DNA of 9,053 bases from Anaerolineales bacterium. GTDB lineage: Bacteria > Chloroflexota > Anaerolineae > Anaerolineales > Villigracilaceae. The stretch covers positions 1 through 9,053 of the forward strand of contig JANWWB010000188.1 of NCBI GenBank assembly GCA_025056515.1, in the 5' to 3' direction. Shown here piece after piece: positions 1 to 5,611 of the stretch (position 1 is the stretch's first letter; the number at the start of each line of letters is the position of its first letter). The notes beneath the pieces are model-generated. The model saw only the letters and a program-made list of their open reading frames with translations, ran no database searches and had not been told where the DNA came from. The position numbers and the translations under genes were made by a program.

Positions 1-148
1 TATAGGCCTCGGTTTCGAGGATGATCCCCGCCAGCAGATGTCCATCCAAAAGGCGCATCAAGCGCATCCCCAGCAAGTCGCGTGCCACCTTCAGCGTGGG
101 TTGCAGGTAGAAGTCACGGGGAAGAACGGAATCGATCGAAATTGCCAT
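1..148 (-). CDS. DNA-3-methyladenine glycosylase (AAG/MPG family), N-terminal part, cut by window edge
   Basis: The first 49 residues are visible from an ATG at 148 and the frame stays open to the window edge. The segment RDFYLQPTLKVARDLLG followed by GIILETEAY matches the N-terminal region of the alkyladenine DNA glycosylase family, which excises alkylated purines in base-excision repair. In the human enzyme the second Glu of the ETEAY motif is the catalytic general base and the Tyr intercalates into DNA; both are present here at about residues 47 and 49. The start lies 19 bases after the epimerase stop on the same strand, so the two may be co-transcribed, although no functional link between DNA repair and sugar epimerisation is evident. 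No strong Shine-Dalgarno sequence precedes the ATG. The rest of the protein (about 150 residues in the family) lies outside the window. Confidence 0.85.
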   Translation of the reverse strand, partial: MAISIDSVLPRDFYLQPTLKVARDLLGMRLMRLLDGHLLAGIILETEAY

Positions 149-167
149 GCGATCCGTCCAAGCCGAT

Positions 168-1094
168 TCATTTCTTGAAACGGGGATCTCTTTGTAAAGT
201 CAACCGCAGACCGGTTTCTAAAGAAATTGAGGGACGATAATTGAGCCGCTTTTCAGCCAGGGCGATATTGGCACACATGCGCGCCACCCCACCGCTCGCT
301 TGGGGATTGGTCACCACATTCGAGGAACTGCCGGTCGTCTGTAGCACCAGCCGCGCCAAGTCGAGGATGCTTGTCTCTTCTCCAGAACCAATGTTGATAA
401 CCAGGCCGTTGATATTTGGCGCGGTAGCGGCAGCGACCAGAGCGCTGACTACATCATCTACATAGACAAAATCGCGCGTCTGACGCCCATCGCCGTCAAT
501 CACAATCGTCCCTCCCTGCAAAGCTTGTCGCAACATATAAGGGACAACCGGTGGATGGGAGGGCGGCAGTTGCTGCCCCGGCCCATAGGCATTGAAAATG
601 CGCAAACTAACCGTTTCAATGCCCCACAGAGCGCCTAGCGTATGGAGATAGTATTCTGCCGCCAGTTTGGAGACGGCGTAGGGCGAACGCGGCCGTGGCG
701 CCTGACCTTCGCTCAGGGGTTGGGCTTCCTGGTCGCCGTAGATAGCGCCGGAGGAAGCCAGGACGACCCGCTTGACACCTACATCCCGAATGGCCTCCAT
801 CAAACTGACCGTCCCGCCGACATTAGCTAAGTTGTATTCGTTCGGGTAGAGAATCGATTCAGAGACGTAGACGCGTGCTGCCAGGTGATAGACGCAATCC
901 ACCTCTTGCAGGAGCGTCCACAACTTGGGGCGGTCATTGATGTCACCGCGCGTAAAGAGCACGCCTGGGTCAAGCGCTGAGGGATCGCCGGCCGAAAGAT
1001 TATCCAGCCCGCGCACCTCGTGTCCCTCGCGCACCAAGCGATTAGCCAGGTGAGAACCCAGAAATCCGGCAACACCGGTGATGAGAAAAATCAT
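168..1094 (-). CDS. NAD-dependent epimerase/dehydratase, UDP-glucose 4-epimerase-like (extended SDR)
   Basis: This 308-residue protein has the full layout of an extended short-chain dehydrogenase acting on nucleotide sugars in the cytoplasm. TGVAGFLG at residues 6-13 is the Rossmann dinucleotide loop, and D31 in GLDNLSAG is the acidic residue that favours NAD over NADP. S114/S115 with Y139 and K143 (YAVSK) make the catalytic triad. FNAYGPGQ (167-174) and DGRQTRDFVYVDD (202-214) are typical of GalE-like epimerases and related dehydratases. The family interconverts or dehydrates UDP- or dTDP-sugars; the exact substrate cannot be read from sequence. It lies downstream of glycosyltransferase and methyltransferase genes but is separated from them by 83 bases containing an extended -10 promoter. 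No Shine-Dalgarno sequence precedes the ATG, which fits near-leaderless translation from that promoter. Confidence 0.9.
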   Translation of the reverse strand: MIFLITGVAGFLGSHLANRLVREGHEVRGLDNLSAGDPSALDPGVLFTRGDINDRPKLWTLLQEVDCVYHLAARVYVSESILYPNEYNLANVGGTVSLMEAIRDVGVKRVVLASSGAIYGDQEAQPLSEGQAPRPRSPYAVSKLAAEYYLHTLGALWGIETVSLRIFNAYGPGQQLPPSHPPVVPYMLRQALQGGTIVIDGDGRQTRDFVYVDDVVSALVAAATAPNINGLVINIGSGEETSILDLARLVLQTTGSSSNVVTNPQASGGVARMCANIALAEKRLNYRPSISLETGLRLTLQRDPRFKK

Positions 1095-1105
1095 AGCGCT
1101 TAGGG

Positions 1106-1114
1106 ATTATAGCA
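1106..1114 (-). promoter_or_regulatory. Extended -10 promoter for the epimerase gene, predicted near-leaderless transcript
   Basis: Read on the minus strand this is TGC followed by a perfect TATAAT hexamer, an extended -10 element. There is no good -35 at 17 bases, which extended -10 promoters can tolerate. By usual spacing, transcription would start near 1099, leaving only about 5 bases before the ATG at 1094. The absence of a Shine-Dalgarno sequence agrees with this. The promoter would let the epimerase and the glycosylase be expressed independently of the upstream operon. Confidence 0.5.
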
Positions 1115-1177
1115 TGACTATCGCCTGCTTTTGCTTTGACGTGCTAGGAGCATTTCTGCCGGTTTTAGACAGAAAGG

Positions 1178-2059
1178 CTAGGACAACCGCCTAACAGCCA
1201 CTAGAAAGTCCATTTGATGGGTCAAATAGACCAGTTTGCCTTGCGCTATCTGTTGGCGACGAGCGGCCAGCCAACGGGCAAAGGCCTCCCGCTCCACTTC
1301 GGGATGGTCTCCCAGCGACTGTTCGAAGAAATGCAAGATGAAATGTAGGAAATAGGCCTCATCGCCCGCATAGCTCCCGTCTTGCGGATACACGACCCAA
1401 TCCGAAGCGCCCGCCGCCACAATCCGCGCCCCGACCCGCTCTAGATAGCCGAACAACTTGCGCCCCGTCTGGTGATCGCCGTGTGCCATCATGGTCTCGT
1501 GATAGAGATGCTCCAAGTGGGCGTCCAGCGCCGGGTCAAAGGTGGGTAGGAAAGTCGTCACGCCGTCGAAATTGAGCGTTAGCCAGGCCAGATTGTTGGT
1601 GAGGGAGAGCAAGGGCGACAGGCTCTCGGGCAGTTTCACCAGGTCGAGGAAGGCATGGGCGATCAGCAACTGCGCTGTCGGCACGTGCTCAACGACTTCA
1701 AAGACATCCGCGGCAATCAGACGCAGGCAGACTTCACGTTGAGCATTGTATAGACGCAGCTCGCCCTGCCGAATCGTCTCGGACCCCCAGCCTGCCGAGG
1801 CCGCCCATCGCGGAAGCCAGGCCCGGGCATACTCGATGTTCTCGGATGACGCGTCAATCAGAGTGTACGCAACGCTCTCCGGCAGCATGTCCCAGCGCAG
1901 CAGGCGGGCAAGCATCGTGCCAATCCCGCCGCCGACCTCCACAACCGAGAGCGAATCGGCAGGCAGGGCGGCTTTCAGCGCTTGGAGCACATCCTTGTTC
2001 AGGGCGCGATCGTCCACACTTTGTTTGGCAAGCAGGTAACGAGGAAAACTATACTCCAT
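1178..2059 (-). CDS. Class I SAM-dependent methyltransferase
   Basis: This 293-residue protein carries the class I methyltransferase fold. VVEVGGGIGT at residues 39-48 is the glycine-rich SAM loop (motif I), the acidic end of strand 2 is at about D69 (YTLID), and AADVFE around 117-121 is the likely adenine-binding loop, followed by strand LLIAHAFLDLV (131-141). The C-terminal half (from about residue 180) is rich in His, Tyr and Phe and probably forms a lid that binds the acceptor, which I cannot name. The ATG lies inside the last codons of the upstream glycosyltransferase gene (11-base overlap, 2049-2059), so translation is probably coupled. Context suggests methylation of a small molecule or glycan made by the operon, but this is inference. 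A role on quinone, lipid or peptide acceptors is equally possible. Confidence 0.8.
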   Translation of the reverse strand: MEYSFPRYLLAKQSVDDRALNKDVLQALKAALPADSLSVVEVGGGIGTMLARLLRWDMLPESVAYTLIDASSENIEYARAWLPRWAASAGWGSETIRQGELRLYNAQREVCLRLIAADVFEVVEHVPTAQLLIAHAFLDLVKLPESLSPLLSLTNNLAWLTLNFDGVTTFLPTFDPALDAHLEHLYHETMMAHGDHQTGRKLFGYLERVGARIVAAGASDWVVYPQDGSYAGDEAYFLHFILHFFEQSLGDHPEVEREAFARWLAARRQQIAQGKLVYLTHQMDFLVAVRRLS

Positions 2060-3101
2060 AGGTCTTCGCCAAGTTTAGCAAAAAAGTGCGAATGCGCGCC
2101 GCCGTATCCGGCCAAGTTGGTTGCTGGGCGTAGCGCGCGAGAGCCTTGAGCGAGAGGCGCACGAGCAACTCACGGTCGGCGGCCAGCGCGGCAAGCCGAT
2201 CGGCCAGGGTGACCGGGTCTTCGGGCGGGACGAGGTAACCGGTCTCGCCATCGGCAATCACCTCGGCCACCGTCCCAATCGCAGGCAATCCAAAGCCCAT
2301 CCCCTCCACATAGACGATTCCAAAGCCTTCCAAACTGGACGGCAGGACCAACACATGGGCCGAGGCAAAGCGTTGACGCAGGGCGTCGCCGTCCACTTGG
2401 CCGTGAAAGTGGACGCGGCTTTCCAGACCTAGGGCTGCAACCAGGCGCCGAATACGCCGGCTGTAGGGCGGGTCTATCGCCGACGAACCGACCACGTCCA
2501 AGCAAACGGCATTGGGCAAGCGGGCAAGCGCCTGGAGCAAGGTGTGTAGCCCTTTGCGCGGGATGAGATTGCCCACAAACAGCAGGCGTAAGGGAGGCGA
2601 TTGCACCGCCCGCCTACGCACCGCATCGGCCTCCAGCGGCGGGCCGAAGCGGTCGGTGGGAGGATACCCAACGACCCAGGGCTTCTCCTCCCCGACCAAT
2701 TCCTGTACCAGCCGACGCGTTGTCTGGGAATTGAAGATAAAGCCGTCCACCGAGCGTAGATACCGTCTCTCCACCAGCCGATAGAACGCGTTTTGCCAGG
2801 CCGGACGCTTTTCCGAGCAGCGCAAGTGATGCACCAGGCTGACCACCGGCCAAGAGCGCCGCCGGGCATTCGCCGCCAACAGCGAAGGGTGATTCAACTC
2901 ATCTTCAATGAGCAGGTCAAAGCCCTCCGGCAGGCGAAAGCGCAGATTGTCGCTCAAGTGCAGAGCGTAATTACGCCAGGGCAGGCTGATGACCTCGACC
3001 ACATCCCCTTGGGCGCGCAGAAATTCGACCAGCTTGCGGTCATAGAGATAGCCGCCGCTCATCGTCTCAAGCAAACCGTAGATGACCAGGCCGATTCGCA
3101 T
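2049..3101 (-). CDS. Glycosyltransferase family 4 (GT-B fold)
   Basis: The protein is 350 residues long from the ATG at 3101. That start was chosen because MRIGLVIYG is a typical first beta strand of GT4 enzymes; an in-frame ATG at 3158 would add 19 unrelated residues and run into the preceding gene. Residues 16-24 (GGYLYDRKL) form the N-terminal acceptor-side loop. VGNLIPRKG (176-184) opens the C-terminal donor-binding domain, and E258-x7-E266 in LEGFGIVYVE is the signature that contacts the nucleotide sugar. GETGYLVPP follows, as in most GT4 members. It would transfer a sugar from an NDP donor, retaining configuration, at the cytoplasmic face. It lies 17 bases after the PTPS-like gene and overlaps the methyltransferase gene by 11 bases. 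Donor and acceptor are unknown; linkage to the PTPS homologue raises the possibility of a pterin acceptor. Confidence 0.87.
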   Translation of the reverse strand: MRIGLVIYGLLETMSGGYLYDRKLVEFLRAQGDVVEVISLPWRNYALHLSDNLRFRLPEGFDLLIEDELNHPSLLAANARRRSWPVVSLVHHLRCSEKRPAWQNAFYRLVERRYLRSVDGFIFNSQTTRRLVQELVGEEKPWVVGYPPTDRFGPPLEADAVRRRAVQSPPLRLLFVGNLIPRKGLHTLLQALARLPNAVCLDVVGSSAIDPPYSRRIRRLVAALGLESRVHFHGQVDGDALRQRFASAHVLVLPSSLEGFGIVYVEGMGFGLPAIGTVAEVIADGETGYLVPPEDPVTLADRLAALAADRELLVRLSLKALARYAQQPTWPDTAARIRTFLLNLAKTYGV

Positions 3102-3118
3102 AAGCGCTTGAGCAACCC

Positions 3119-3508
3119 TTAGGGTTGTTCCCTCCGCTCCAACCGATAGGATGCCCACGCCCTTTCATGCTCCCACAGGCGCACGGTCAGGCTGGTCAAG
3201 GGCGCGGCCGTCAGCAGGTCGCTCAGCCGCTCGGCCAGAACGCGGGCAAAGTGCTCCAGCGACGGATTCAGACCGGCAAACTCGGGCAAGTCGTTGAGCA
3301 ACTGCTCACGGTAACGGGCGATGACCTGCTCGAGGTGTTTTTCGACCTCAACAAGATCACACAGGTAACCATGTCGGTCGAGTTCGCGGCCGCTCAATTC
3401 CAGTTCCAGGACGTAATGATGCGAATTGGGGAAATTCTCTGCGCCCCAATCGCCACCCACCAGGAAATGGCGGGCGATGAAATCTCGACGAACGCAGAGC
3501 GTGTACAT
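3119..3508 (-). CDS. 6-pyruvoyl-tetrahydropterin synthase / QueD-family protein with divergent active site
   Basis: The 129-residue size matches this tunnel-fold family, whose members act on dihydroneopterin triphosphate in biopterin, folate or queuosine synthesis. The start at 3508 was chosen because a strong AAGGAGG lies 9 bases upstream (3518-3524); a longer open frame to 3706 crosses the neighbouring gene and a repeat. Family landmarks are RDFIARHF with H14, NSHHYVLELEL (28-38), GYLCDLVEVEKHLE, LNPSLEHFARVL, and the C-terminal Glu in WEHERAWASY. The usual zinc motif HGHxY reads NSHHY here, so the first His is Asn (N28) while H30 is kept. The position of the usual catalytic Cys, four residues before that motif, is Glu (E24). 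Glu at that site is known from PTPS-III proteins of folate synthesis, so a different reaction is likely. It lies between the dehydrogenase and glycosyltransferase genes. Confidence 0.8.
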   Translation of the reverse strand: MYTLCVRRDFIARHFLVGGDWGAENFPNSHHYVLELELSGRELDRHGYLCDLVEVEKHLEQVIARYREQLLNDLPEFAGLNPSLEHFARVLAERLSDLLTAAPLTSLTVRLWEHERAWASYRLERREQP

Positions 3509-3517
3509 AGGAACAAA

Positions 3518-3524
3518 CCTCCTT
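3518..3524 (-). promoter_or_regulatory. Strong ribosome binding site deciding the PTPS-like start
   Basis: AAGGAGG on the minus strand lies 9 bases before the ATG at 3508. It is the strongest Shine-Dalgarno match within the left operon and fixes the short 129-residue start. Confidence 0.75.
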
Positions 3525-3528
3525 GTCT

Positions 3529-3551
3529 CCCTTCTTCCTTTGGGAGAAGGG
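3529..3551. repeat. Palindromic intergenic repeat between dehydrogenase and PTPS-like genes
   Basis: CCCTTCT at 3529-3535 and AGAAGGG at 3545-3551 form a perfect 7-base stem with a 9-base loop. An alternative pairing, CTCCC with GGGAG (3527-3531 and 3542-3546), competes with it. Together with the flanking GGTAGGGGTAAGG (3550-3562) it resembles the AC-rich palindromic intergenic repeats (reading like TACCCCTACCCTTCTCCC) seen in many bacterial genomes; that resemblance is from memory. In the operon mRNA the hairpin would sit just upstream of the PTPS-like ribosome binding site. Confidence 0.5.
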
Positions 3552-3563
3552 TAGGGGTAAGGA

Positions 3564-4574
3564 TCAATACTCCAAAAGCACCTGAATCGCCTCTCCCGGC
3601 GCTTCATCGAGCAGGCGGTACGCATCTGCCGCTTGCCCGATTGGGAAGCGATGCGTAATCCACTGCTCAGGCCGGAGGCGCGCAAGCAAGTCCCAGGCCA
3701 GAGCAAAGCGGCGGCGCTTGTCCCAGCGCCCTGAAAGTTCAGGGGCGATAGAGCTGACCTGCGACGCCATCAAACGGATGCGGCTGCGATGGAACTCACC
3801 ACCCAGGGCAAGCGCCATCGGCTTCTTGCCGTACCAAGAACCGATAATCACCCGTCCACTGAAGCCGGTCAACATCAGGGCATCGTTGAGCGCCTCGGGT
3901 GCGCCGCTCAATTCCAACGTCAGGTCTGCGCCGGAGGCCAACCAGGCGCGCGCCTGCGAGCGGAAATCGGGGGCAGAGGGGTCTAGAGCGGCGGAAACGC
4001 CCAGCGCCTGCGAAGCGACGCGGCGCCTAGCGTACCGGTCGGCTGTGACCAACCCAGCCAGGGGGAAACACGCCAAGAGAGCGGTCGTCAGCAGACCAAC
4101 CACGCCTTGCCCCAACACCAGCACCCGCTCACCCAAGAGCGGCGCAGCGTCCTGCACCAGGTTGATGGCCGTCTCCAGATTGGGTAGAAAACAAGCGCGC
4201 TCGAGCGGAATCCCTTCCGGCACAGGCAGAAGCGAATCCGGCGAGGCAATGAAATGAGAGACATGCGGTTGAAAGGCAAAGACCCATCGCTCGCGCCAAC
4301 TTGGGTCTACCCCTGCGCCGACCTCGAGCACCTCGCCCACGCAAGCATACCCATAAGCCAGTGGATAACCGAACTTGCCCAGCAAGGTCGGCAAACAGGC
4401 ATCGAGCATCATCTCATCCGGAAACTCATTACGATATATCAGCATCTCAGTGCCAGCGCTGATGGCCGAAAGTCGGGTCCGCACTAAGACCTGATCCGCA
4501 GCAAGTTTTGGCATCGCTTCCTGGCGGATGTCCACCTGACGTGGCGCAACAAAGTAGAGAGCATTCCGTTTCAC
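3564..4574 (-). CDS. Medium-chain dehydrogenase/reductase, BchC-like, without zinc ligands
   Basis: This 336-residue protein has the two-domain layout of medium-chain dehydrogenases. The N-terminal catalytic domain contains ISAGTEMLIYRNEFP (38-52) and YGYACVGEVLEVG (74-86). The nucleotide-binding domain starts with LVLGQGVVG (152-160), a GxGxxG Rossmann loop. The Cys of the usual zinc-site CGTD and the His-Glu of GHE are replaced (SAGTE, YGYAC), and the four-Cys structural-zinc lobe is absent, so catalysis should not use zinc. The SAGTE plus xGY..VGxV pattern recalls BchC, the hydroxyethyl-bacteriochlorophyllide dehydrogenase, and related reductases; no other photosynthesis gene is in view, so I do not call it BchC. 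The start codon overlaps the acyltransferase stop by 4 bases, giving translational coupling. A 55-base gap with a hairpin precedes the PTPS-like gene. Its substrate may be a pterin side chain or another operon intermediate. Confidence 0.8.
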   Translation of the reverse strand: MKRNALYFVAPRQVDIRQEAMPKLAADQVLVRTRLSAISAGTEMLIYRNEFPDEMMLDACLPTLLGKFGYPLAYGYACVGEVLEVGAGVDPSWRERWVFAFQPHVSHFIASPDSLLPVPEGIPLERACFLPNLETAINLVQDAAPLLGERVLVLGQGVVGLLTTALLACFPLAGLVTADRYARRRVASQALGVSAALDPSAPDFRSQARAWLASGADLTLELSGAPEALNDALMLTGFSGRVIIGSWYGKKPMALALGGEFHRSRIRLMASQVSSIAPELSGRWDKRRRFALAWDLLARLRPEQWITHRFPIGQAADAYRLLDEAPGEAIQVLLEY

Positions 4575-5449
4575 GGTCTGTCTCTTTCCTCAACTTCATC
4601 GAGTAGGCAGTTCATTTCGTCCAATACTGCGGTGTGCAACGCCTCGAGGTCGGTTGTCCCCAGGTCGGCGGCACAGATGGGACGCCCAAAGCGGACGGTC
4701 GGGCGCGTTGGGCGCGCCTCGAAGATGACTTGCACCAAGAGTTGCAGGGCAGCGCCCAATTTCTCACGTTCGCGGCCGGGTGGCTTGAAGCGAGTGAGCG
4801 GATGCAAGACCGCCTTCTCCCACAGGACGCCACTCACCAGGGTCGGGACAACGCAGGTCTCTGGGACGAAGCGTAAGAAGACCCCGGCGGAATCCGTCCA
4901 GTTCTGGAGCGAACGGCGCGCCCCGGGATAGACCGCCGGGTCGGGTTCAATCTGACCTGCCGGAAAGGTCAAGAGCGCCCCGCCCTGGCGCAAATGCGCC
5001 GTTCCCTGGCGGACGGCGCGCATGCGCTGTGTCGGGTTATCGCTGACATAGAAGAGCAACTCTGCCACATTCGGCAAGGCTTTTAGGAAAGGCCGCTCGA
5101 GGGCGATGATGCGCAAATCGATGCGCCCGATAGCAGAAAACAGACACAAGGTGTCGGTCATGCCCGGATGGTTGGCGAGAAACAAGACCGGCCCGGATTC
5201 CGGCACATGTTCCCGTCCTTGCACGTTCAAGCCCGCGGTCGCCCGTGCCAAGAGAGCGCGCGCAGCGGCCGGCAGGTTTTCCCGTCCGGTTTGCTCGTCG
5301 AAGGTCAGTATCCAGCGGGCAAATTTGCGCGCCGGAGCACGGAACGACAGGCGCAACAACAGGGCGGCCCTGGGCTTCTCTTTCCACCCAAACGCTTCGA
5401 CCAAATCATCCAGATTAATCTCGGTCAGTTGTTCCAGCGGGCGCGACAT
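4571..5449 (-). CDS. PlsC-type acyltransferase (lysophospholipid/glycerol-3-phosphate acyltransferase superfamily)
   Basis: The 292-residue protein carries NHPGMTD at 93-99, the H94-x4-D99 catalytic motif of the PlsC superfamily, which moves a fatty acyl chain from acyl-ACP or acyl-CoA to a hydroxyl at the inner membrane face. FPAGQIEPDP at 162-171 replaces the usual FPEGTRS phosphate-binding motif, and RPFLKALPNV (119-128) resembles motif II. The altered motif III suggests an acceptor other than lysophosphatidic acid. There is no clear N-terminal membrane helix, so it may be peripheral. It is the first gene of the minus-strand operon and overlaps the dehydrogenase start by 4 bases (ATGA). 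The ATG at 5449 has an in-frame TAG two codons upstream. Only AGGA lies directly in front of it, too close for a normal ribosome site, and an extended -10 sits at the spacing expected for a leaderless message. Confidence 0.85.
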   Translation of the reverse strand: MSRPLEQLTEINLDDLVEAFGWKEKPRAALLLRLSFRAPARKFARWILTFDEQTGRENLPAAARALLARATAGLNVQGREHVPESGPVLFLANHPGMTDTLCLFSAIGRIDLRIIALERPFLKALPNVAELLFYVSDNPTQRMRAVRQGTAHLRQGGALLTFPAGQIEPDPAVYPGARRSLQNWTDSAGVFLRFVPETCVVPTLVSGVLWEKAVLHPLTRFKPPGREREKLGAALQLLVQVIFEARPTRPTVRFGRPICAADLGTTDLEALHTAVLDEMNCLLDEVEERDRP

Positions 5450-5505
5450 ATCCTAATTTTAGCATTGTATGTCAAACGTCCTCGCCAAAAACTGCCGATT
5501 TCCAT
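5425..5505 (-). CDS. Possible 26-codon leader ORF overlapping the acyltransferase start
   Basis: An ATG at 5505 follows AGGAGG with a 6-base spacer, the best Shine-Dalgarno match near this gene. The frame encodes 26 residues beginning MEIGSFWRGRLTYNA and ends at a TGA inside the acyltransferase gene, overlapping its start by 25 bases in another frame. It is basic (several Arg and Lys) with two Trp. I recognise no family. It could be a leader peptide that couples or attenuates translation of the operon, or the Shine-Dalgarno match could be chance. It would be translated only if transcription began upstream of the leaderless promoter at 5456-5464. Confidence 0.3.
   Translation of the reverse strand: MEIGSFWRGRLTYNAKIRICRARWNN
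5456..5464 (-). promoter_or_regulatory. Extended -10 promoter for the acyltransferase-methyltransferase operon, predicted leaderless
   Basis: On the minus strand this is TGC followed by TAAAAT, a 5-of-6 match to the -10 hexamer with the TGn extension. The last base of the hexamer lies seven positions before the A of the ATG at 5449, exactly the spacing that places the transcription start on the start codon. A TTGACA at 5470-5475 is too close (8-base spacer) to serve as its -35. Confidence 0.4.
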
Positions 5506-5534
5506 TTGTTTCCTCCTGGCTGGTCAGATAAAAT
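5506..5534 (+). promoter_or_regulatory. iorA: Candidate sigma-70-type promoter for iorA
   Basis: TTGTTT at 5506-5511 and TAAAAT at 5529-5534 are separated by 17 bases on the plus strand. The -10 matches 5 of 6 consensus bases and the -35 only its TTG. Transcription would start near 5541, giving an untranslated leader of about 68 bases before the TTG start at 5609. The left half of the 9-base inverted repeat (5521-5529) lies in the spacer. Confidence 0.4.
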
Positions 5535-5585
5535 AACAACAGTTATCATCTTCTCGACTATTCCATCGCTCAAACAATCTGACCA
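5521..5585. repeat. Perfect 9-base inverted repeat in the divergent promoter region
   Basis: TGGTCAGAT at 5521-5529 and ATCTGACCA at 5577-5585 are exact reverse complements, 47 bases apart. A smaller hairpin, ATAAC-AACA-GTTAT (5533-5546), lies between them. The left arm sits in the spacer of the candidate iorA promoter and the right arm lies ten bases before the iorA ribosome binding site. It could be a pair of half-sites for a regulator or an mRNA structure; the sequence does not decide between them. Confidence 0.5.
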
Positions 5586-5597
5586 TCTGCTCAGAAA

Positions 5598-5611
5598 AGG
5601 AGTTTGCCTTG
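5598..5611 (+). promoter_or_regulatory. iorA: Ribosome binding site with TTG start of iorA
   Basis: AGGAG (5598-5602) is followed by 6 bases and then TTG (5609-5611). This spacing favours the TTG over the ATG at 5624, which would sit 21 bases away. Confidence 0.75.

Noticed and set aside
1153..1175. TTTCTG...CAGAAA stem after the methyltransferase gene as a terminator
   Set aside because: The stem is 6 bases with an 11-base loop and low GC, and no T run follows on the minus strand.
3102..3158. Longer start for the glycosyltransferase at 3158
   Set aside because: The added 19 residues have no GT4 similarity and overlap the end of the PTPS-like gene; the protein fold begins at MRIGLVIYG.
3509..3706. 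Longer start for the PTPS-like protein at 3706
   Set aside because: The extension translates the intergenic palindrome and the dehydrogenase 3' end out of frame; a strong ribosome site supports 3508.
5470..5475. TTGACA on the minus strand as -35 of the acyltransferase promoter
   Set aside because: Its spacer to the TAAAAT hexamer is only 8 bases, and at 17 bases downstream there is no -10-like sequence before the start codon.
5450..5608. Riboswitch or T-box in the divergent intergenic region
   Set aside because: The region is short, and beyond the 9-base inverted repeat and a small hairpin I see no conserved riboswitch core or terminator.
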